Source: Gammaproteobacteria bacterium
GTDB taxonomy: Bacteria; Pseudomonadota; Gammaproteobacteria; Xanthomonadales; Wenzhouxiangellaceae
Assembly: GCA_003561495.1 (NCBI GenBank)
Contig: PWWM01000149.1
Coordinates: 1-9,809 of the forward strand
Length of the DNA stretch: 9,809 bases
Reading direction: 5' to 3'
This document shows positions 5,893-9,809 of this stretch, one piece after another (the first letter of the stretch is position 1; the number at the start of each line of letters is the position of its first letter). The notes beneath the pieces are model-generated. The model was not told where the DNA came from. It worked only from the letters and a program-made list of their open reading frames with translations, and made no database searches. The position numbers and the translations under genes are program-made.

Positions 5893-6051
5893 ATGTTGGT
5901 CATCGAACACCTGAGCAAGACCTACGACAACGACGTCAAGGCACTGGATGATGTGAACATCGAGGCCGGCATGTTCGGCCTGCTGGGTCCGAACGGGGCC
6001 GGCAAGATCCGAATCTCAGCTACATCGAGATGGCCTTCGTGCTGTTCATGA
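5893..6051 (+). pseudogene. ABC transporter ATP-binding protein, N-terminal remnant cut inside Walker A
   Basis: The first 38 codons (MLVIEHLSKTYDNDVKALDD... to LLGPNGAGK) are an unmistakable ABC ATPase beginning that reaches the Walker A P-loop lysine (codon ending at 6006). The expected Ser/Thr after the lysine and everything beyond it are missing: Walker B, the signature motif, and roughly 200 residues. The frame then runs through 14 unrelated codons to TGA at 6049-6051. The Shine-Dalgarno (GAGGGA 5880-5885) is still good, so a useless short peptide could be made. The stretch before the P-loop (VNIEAGMFG) also looks a couple of residues short compared with family members I know. The cause is probably one deletion that fused this gene to the permease remnant. 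Confidence 0.85.
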
Positions 6052-6644
6052 TGATCATCATCGCCTACTAGACCGCCGAGGTGGTCTGGCGTGAACGCCA
6101 GTCCGGCATGGGGGACATCATCGACAGTCTGCCAACGCCGGACTGGGTGCTGTTCGTCTCCAAGCTGGTCGGGCTTTATATCGTGATTTTCGCCCTGCTG
6201 GCCGTCGGCACGACTTTCGCCGTGCTCTACCAGGTCGGCCACGGCTATTTCCACTTCGAGCCGGGACAGTACCTGGTCGGATTGGCCTTCTATGTGGCCC
6301 TGCCATTCATGTTGACCGCAGTTCTGGCGGTGCTGCTGCAAACGCTGAGCCCGAACAAGTTCTTCGGTATCGGTCTGTTCGTGCTGTTCATCATCCTGAC
6401 CCTGGTGCTCTACAACCTGGGCCTGGAACACAGCGCCTTCAACTTCGGCGCCGCGCCGATCGCGACCTATTCCGACATCAACCGCTACGGCCCGTATGCC
6501 CAGACCCATTTCTGGTACATACTCTACTGGACCGCCCTGACCCTGGCGCTGGCCGCGATCAGCTATGGCTTGTGGCGCAGGGGATCGGAATCCGCGCTGA
6601 AGAATCGCTTGCGCCTGCTGCCGCCGCACCCGGTCAGTCCGTGA
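6007..6644 (+). pseudogene. ABC-2 type permease remnant (aminopeptidase-linked transporter kind)
   Basis: Right after the deletion junction, a different frame encodes DPNLSYIEMAFVLFMMIIIAY, then an in-frame TAG (6069-6071), then TAEVVWRERQSG and about 180 more residues to TGA at 6644. Four clear membrane helices follow the stop (starting about 6140, 6270, 6350 and 6510), plus one before it. The motif VVWRERQSGMGDIIDSLP resembles the permease half of ABC-2 transporters that are followed by, or fused to, an M1-family aminopeptidase; this assignment is from memory and tentative. The front of the permease is missing and its end (RLRLLPPHPVSP) looks cut off too. The region from GTG 6081 remains a 187-codon open frame, so automated annotation may call it a gene. 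I read it as dead because of the lost N-terminus, the stop codon and the broken ATPase next to it. Confidence 0.8.
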
Positions 6645-6922
6645 TCGGTCAAATACCACCCAATGCGACAGTTAGGAGAAGATTGAGAACGGTGGCGGTG
6701 GCTTCGATCCAGCTCCCCCATCAACAAACTCCTACCCGACAAGCGACGAGTGGGCTTGACCGGGGCCGTGGTCGAGGTGACAGCACCGGGCAAGGCGACT
6801 CGTCGCCCCGCCCCCAAAAACTACAGCCTGATCCGGACAACCCCCGAAGATCACATCAACTCACATCGGTGGTTTTCCAGAGGTCATTCCACAAGAGACA
6901 TGGCATGATAGACGGGTAGCCG
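6645..6922. other. Gene-free stretch after the transporter remnant
   Basis: No recognised gene. One plus-strand frame is open from 6687 to TGA at 6906-6908 and has coding-like, G/C-ending codons (part reads LLPDKRRVGLTGAVVEVTAP), but it has no plausible start and matches nothing I know; it may be the tail of another deleted gene. GCGACGAGT (6743-6751) and ACTCGTCGC (6798-6806) form a 9-bp inverted repeat, and GGCGAC-TC-GTCGCC (6794-6807) is a near-continuous palindrome. Confidence 0.4.
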
Positions 6923-6934
6923 GGAAACGTTTCC
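6923..6934. promoter_or_regulatory. Perfect palindrome with central CG, candidate LacI-family operator
   Basis: GGAAACGTTTCC is a perfect 12-bp palindrome 33 bp before the amidase ATG and 20 bp before its Shine-Dalgarno. LacI/GalR-family repressors such as PurR and Cra recognise palindromes of the form AAACGTTT with a central CG step. Control of the amidase gene (and perhaps the gene after it) by such a regulator is an inference; no regulator gene is in the window. Confidence 0.45.
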
Positions 6935-6967
6935 GGAGACCCGTTGATCACGTTGGGAGCAAGGCAT

Positions 6968-8536
6968 ATGCAAAATCCGAATCCACTTTTCACTGCCCTG
7001 ACCGGGCTGACATTGCTGATCGGGCTGAACATCGCCCAGGCCGAAGAGTTCGACTGGTGGGGCGCCGATATCGCTACCTTGCACGCGCAACTCAGCGCAG
7101 GTGAAGTCAGCGCCGAGGCCATTACCCGGGCTCACCTGGAACGTATCGAGGCATTGGACGGTCAACTCAAGTCGGTGCTGGCCATCGATCCGACCGCGCT
7201 CGACCAGGCCCGTGCCCTCGATAGGGCCCTGGCCGAAGGCCAGACTCCCGGGTCATTACACGGCATCCCGATTCTGCTCAAGGACAATATCGAGAGCGCC
7301 GACCAGCCGACCACGGCCGGCTCCCATGCCCTGGCCGGTAACAAGACCGGGCGCGATGCGCCACTGGTGGCCAGGTTGCGTGAATCAGGCGCCGTGATTC
7401 TGGGCAAGGCCAATCTCAGCCAGTGGGCCAATTTTCGCTCGTCGCGTTCATCAAGCGGCTGGAGTTCGGTGGGAGGCCAGACCCGCAATCCGTACGACCT
7501 GTCGCGCTCGCCATGCGGGTCCAGCTCCGGCTCGGGTGCAGCAATCGCCGCCGGATTCGCCGTGGTCTCGATCGGCACCGAGACCAACGGTTCGATCGTC
7601 TGTCCGGCCTCGGCCAATGGCAACGTCGGCATCAAGCCCACCGTCGGCCTGGTCAGCCGCACCGGCATCGTGCCGATTTCACAGAACATGGATACCGCCG
7701 GCCCCATGGCCAGACGACTGGCCGATGCCGTGGTCGTACTGGCGGCCATGATGGGTAAGGACGAAGCCGACCAGGCCACCCTGGATGGCCCGTCCTGGCA
7801 GGCCGGACATTTGCTCGCCGCCCTGGAAAACCCTTCACTGGAAGGCAAACGCATCGGCGTGGTCGGCGACACCTCGGATTTCCATCCCAAGGTCGGGCAA
7901 TTGCTCGATCAGGCCATGGAGCTTCTCAAGGCCGGCGGCGCCGAGATCATCACCGACCTGGCCTTTGATTGGCCCGACGATTTCGGAGGTGATTTCCTGA
8001 AGGTTCTGCTGACCGACTTTCAGCACGACCTCAATGAATACCTGGCCGGGCTGCCCGATGACAACCTGGCGAGCCTGAATCTGTCACGCCTGATCGCTTT
8101 CAACCGCCAGCACGCCAGGAGCGAGATGCCCTGGTTTGGTCAGGAATTGTTCGAGCAGGCCGTCGAACAGGGATCGGTGACCGATGAGGATTACCTTGAA
8201 GCATTGCAGCGCATTCACAAGGCCACTCGCGAAGAGGGTATCGACAAGCTGCTGGCCGAACATGATCTGGACGCGCTGATTGCGCCGACCGGCGGACCGG
8301 CCTGGACCATCGATCTGGTCAATGGCGATCATTTCACCGGCGGCAGCTCCACTCCCGCCGCCGTGGCCGGCTACCCCAACATCACCGTACCCATGGGAAC
8401 CGTCCACGGTCTGCCCGTCGGGCTGTCATTTTTCGGCGCCCGCTATGCCGAACCGGAACTGATCCCGATCGTTCTGGCCTTCGAGCAAGCCGTCGCTCCA
8501 CTCGACCCACCGGATCTGAAACGCGTTGAACCATGA
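6968..8536 (+). CDS. Exported amidase-signature family enzyme, peptide-amidase-like
   Basis: A 522-residue serine amidase with a Ser-cisSer-Lys triad that hydrolyses amide bonds. The signal peptide is 1-25 (hydrophobic 8-22, cleavage AQA|EE), so it acts in the periplasm or outside the cell. Triad by motif: K105 in LHGIPILLKDNI, the cis-Ser S185 in CGSSSGSGAA, and the nucleophile S209 in GTETNGSIVCPAS. The signature region continues with VGIKPTVGLVSRTGIVP (220-236). The GTET-GSI-CPA wording and the export signal resemble the C-terminal peptide amidase of Stenotrophomonas more than GatA, which is cytoplasmic and works with GatB/GatC. ATG 6968 is preferred over the in-frame TTG 6944 because GGGAG (6955-6959) lies 8 nt before it and the signal peptide then starts cleanly. 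The L,D-transpeptidase gene begins 33 nt after its stop. The substrate is unknown; a peptide or peptidoglycan-derived amide is possible. Confidence 0.9.
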   Translation: MQNPNPLFTALTGLTLLIGLNIAQAEEFDWWGADIATLHAQLSAGEVSAEAITRAHLERIEALDGQLKSVLAIDPTALDQARALDRALAEGQTPGSLHGIPILLKDNIESADQPTTAGSHALAGNKTGRDAPLVARLRESGAVILGKANLSQWANFRSSRSSSGWSSVGGQTRNPYDLSRSPCGSSSGSGAAIAAGFAVVSIGTETNGSIVCPASANGNVGIKPTVGLVSRTGIVPISQNMDTAGPMARRLADAVVVLAAMMGKDEADQATLDGPSWQAGHLLAALENPSLEGKRIGVVGDTSDFHPKVGQLLDQAMELLKAGGAEIITDLAFDWPDDFGGDFLKVLLTDFQHDLNEYLAGLPDDNLASLNLSRLIAFNRQHARSEMPWFGQELFEQAVEQGSVTDEDYLEALQRIHKATREEGIDKLLAEHDLDALIAPTGGPAWTIDLVNGDHFTGGSSTPAAVAGYPNITVPMGTVHGLPVGLSFFGARYAEPELIPIVLAFEQAVAPLDPPDLKRVEP

Positions 8537-8569
8537 AACCCTGAGCTCGCACACCGGTCAAATGGCTCC

Positions 8570-9514
8570 ATGATCCGATACGCCTTGTCGACCCTGGGAC
8601 TCTGCCTGCTGCTGGCCACACCGGCAGCCGCATCCACCTACATCATGGATGATCTCGAGGCCATGGTGGTCGGTGAAATTCATATCGAGCATGCCCGGCG
8701 CAGCGACACCCTGATGGACATTGCCCGCTGGCTGAACATGGGTTACCGGGAAATCCGCCGGGCCAACCCGGAAGTCGACTTGTGGATTCCCGGCGAAGGA
8801 ACCCAGGTGCTGATCCCGTCAATGTGGGTATTGCCGGATGCTCCGCGCGACGGCATCGTGATCAATCGGGCCGAAAAGCGCTTGTACTACTTTCACAACG
8901 ACTCCGAAACCGGCCAGAGACTAATGACCACCCACCCGATCGGCATTGGTCGACAGGGACGGGAAACACCCATCGGCAGTGCCCAAGTGATCGCAAAACT
9001 GGATAATCCGGCCTGGTATCCCACCCAGGGCGTGATTGACGATTACGCCTCACGCGGACAGCAACTGCCGCGCATGATTCCGCCGGGCCCCGACAACCCC
9101 CTGGGCGAGCATGCCATGGTGCTGGACCTGCCCGGTTATCTGATTCATGGCACCCATCGCCCCGATGGCGTCGGCATGCGCGTCAGCCAAGGTTGCGTGC
9201 GCCTGTATCCGGAGCACATTCGGGAATTGATTCACAAAGTGCCTTTGGGAACACCGGTGCACTTTGTCGACCAACCGATCAAACTGGGTCTGCGCGCCGG
9301 CGAGATCTACCTGGAAGTCCATGCCGATGCCGATGGACAGGGGCCGGATTTGGGTGAGGTCTGGACAGTGATCGATCGCTGGCTGAGCAACAACGGCCCA
9401 ATGCCGGCCTCATTGATCGAGCGGCGAGAAGTCGAACAGGTGGTGGAGCGCGCCGATGGTGTACCGCGCGTCATCTCCGGACAGGACGGGTGGGTTCAGC
9501 GTTCAGAGCATTGA
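8570..9514 (+). CDS. Periplasmic L,D-transpeptidase (YkuD domain, ErfK/YbiS type)
   Basis: A 314-residue enzyme that forms or uses L,D-linkages at meso-diaminopimelate of peptidoglycan stems; some family members attach Braun lipoprotein to the wall. It has a signal peptide at 1-21 (TPAAA|S). A LysM-like segment covers about 40-85 (RSDTLMDIARWLNMGYREIRRANPEVD, ending in QVLIPS), and the YkuD catalytic domain covers about 94-233. The catalytic motif is present: HGTH (H193, G194) followed by SQGCVRL with nucleophile C209 and R211. A C-terminal tail of about 80 residues follows. This domain order matches the ErfK/YbiS/YcfS group. ATG 8570 is supported by the signal peptide, though the Shine-Dalgarno is poor, so it may be translated together with the amidase upstream. 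It converges on the OprI/Lpp-like gene on the other strand. Confidence 0.93.
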   Translation: MIRYALSTLGLCLLLATPAAASTYIMDDLEAMVVGEIHIEHARRSDTLMDIARWLNMGYREIRRANPEVDLWIPGEGTQVLIPSMWVLPDAPRDGIVINRAEKRLYYFHNDSETGQRLMTTHPIGIGRQGRETPIGSAQVIAKLDNPAWYPTQGVIDDYASRGQQLPRMIPPGPDNPLGEHAMVLDLPGYLIHGTHRPDGVGMRVSQGCVRLYPEHIRELIHKVPLGTPVHFVDQPIKLGLRAGEIYLEVHADADGQGPDLGEVWTVIDRWLSNNGPMPASLIERREVEQVVERADGVPRVISGQDGWVQRSEH

Positions 9515-9516
9515 AC

Positions 9517-9549
9517 GAAAAATGGGTGGCCGAGCGTGCGACCACCCAT
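9517..9549 (-). terminator. Rho-independent terminator of the lipoprotein gene
   Basis: Read on the minus strand, ATGGGTGG (complement of 9549-9542) pairs with CCACCCAT (complement of 9529-9522) across a 12-nt loop, followed at once by TTTTTCG. The stem begins 18 nt after the lipoprotein stop codon. On the plus strand the stem follows the transpeptidase stop at 9514, but no T-run comes after it, so termination in that direction should be weaker. Confidence 0.75.
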
Positions 9550-9567
9550 GCATCTACAGAAGCAGAA

Positions 9568-9809
9568 TTACTTCTCCTGCATGCGCTCCAGGGCGCGATC
9601 CAGCTTTTCCTGGACCTCGTCACAGCAGCGTTGGGCGCCGTCAGCGGCCTGCTGAGCAGCCCGTGCCGCTTCCAGTGCCTCGCGCGCGACCCGCGCGGCA
9701 TCCCTGGCTTCGGTCTGAGCGGCCTCGGCGGCCTGACGGGCCTGGTTGGCCTCGGACTGGGCCCGCTCGAGATCAGCGGTGCTTGCGCATCCGGTCACCA
9801 GAGCAAAGA
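9568..9809 (-). CDS. Lpp/OprI-like alanine-zipper outer-membrane lipoprotein (N-terminus off right edge)
   Basis: A small lipoprotein. The visible 80 codons begin with the end of the signal peptide, FALVTGC, a lipobox whose Cys codon is 9787-9789. The mature part has 73 residues, alanine-rich and charged, with a continuous predicted helix/coiled coil (ADLERAQSEANQARQAAEAAQ and onward), and ends in Lys (RMQEK). The C-terminal lysine is where Lpp is linked to peptidoglycan by L,D-transpeptidases in E. coli. A Cys-Cys pair (AQRCCDEV) lies about 20 residues from the end; I recall such a pair in OprI-like proteins of other gammaproteobacteria. The mature chain is longer than E. coli Lpp (58 residues). 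The start codon is beyond the window, and GTG 9796-9798 inside the lipobox is not the start. The neighbouring transpeptidase is a likely partner. Confidence 0.88.
   Translation of the reverse strand, partial: FALVTGCASTADLERAQSEANQARQAAEAAQTEARDAARVAREALEAARAAQQAADGAQRCCDEVQEKLDRALERMQEK

Noticed and set aside
5542..5951. Small open frames on both strands in and around the inverted-repeat element
   Set aside because: They read through repeat arms, lack coherent starts, and resemble no protein; a possible transposase was looked for and not seen.
5922..6659. 245-codon minus-strand frame opposite the permease remnant
   Set aside because: Gln/His-rich antisense of a membrane-protein sequence; no domain recognised.
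6944..6967. TTG start eight codons upstream for the amidase
   Set aside because: No good Shine-Dalgarno at that distance, while GGGAG before ATG 6968 gives a normal signal peptide.
1..9809. CRISPR arrays, rRNA genes, tRNA genes, prophage genes
   Set aside because: No regularly spaced repeats, no rRNA- or tRNA-like sequence and no phage structural genes were recognised by reading both strands.

Overview
The window looks like chromosomal DNA of a Gram-negative, high-G+C bacterium, most likely a gammaproteobacterium. The reasons are a CymA-like tetraheme cytochrome paired with NrfA, an OprI/Lpp-type alanine-rich lipoprotein next to an L,D-transpeptidase, and an ECF sigma factor/serine-threonine kinase pair. 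The genus cannot be fixed from the sequence alone.

Layout. (1) Positions 1-1528, minus strand: a TIGR02999-type (Sig-70_X6) ECF sigma factor overlaps by 4 nt the start of a Ser/Thr protein kinase that runs off the left edge. (2) Positions 1529-1784: a divergent intergenic region with a bulged dyad and a very strong Shine-Dalgarno placed before a 4-codon minigene. (3) Positions 1785-4708, plus strand: an exported metallo-beta-lactamase-fold hydrolase, then a pentaheme NrfA-type ammonia-forming nitrite reductase, then a CymA/NapC-type membrane tetraheme quinol dehydrogenase. The last two make a minimal quinol-to-nitrite electron path: quinol in the inner membrane -> CymA-like protein -> periplasmic NrfA -> ammonium. 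(4) Positions 4840-5545: a PIN-domain toxin followed by a ribbon-helix-helix antitoxin, toxin first, overlapping by 4 nt. (5) Positions 5551-5799: a 249-bp non-coding element with 21-bp perfect terminal inverted repeats, apparently a MITE or a collapsed insertion sequence. (6) Positions 5893-6644: remains of an ABC transporter. The ATPase breaks off inside its Walker A motif and is joined out of frame to the back part of an ABC-2 type permease that also carries a stop codon. (7) Positions 6645-6967: no recognised gene, but a perfect 12-bp palindrome with central CG (LacI-family style) just before the next gene. (8) Positions 6968-9514, plus strand: an exported amidase-signature enzyme and an exported YkuD L,D-transpeptidase. 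(9) Right edge, minus strand: an Lpp/OprI-like lipoprotein that converges on the transpeptidase and has its own intrinsic terminator.

The most informative points are the nrfA-cymA pairing, an unusual residue in NrfA where the calcium-ligand glutamate is expected, the accessory patch in 4840-6644 (toxin-antitoxin, MITE and deletion-fusion pseudogene in a row), and the transpeptidase/lipoprotein pair, which suggests an enzyme beside its substrate. I did not find a clearly unprecedented multi-gene system. The individual anomalies are listed separately.
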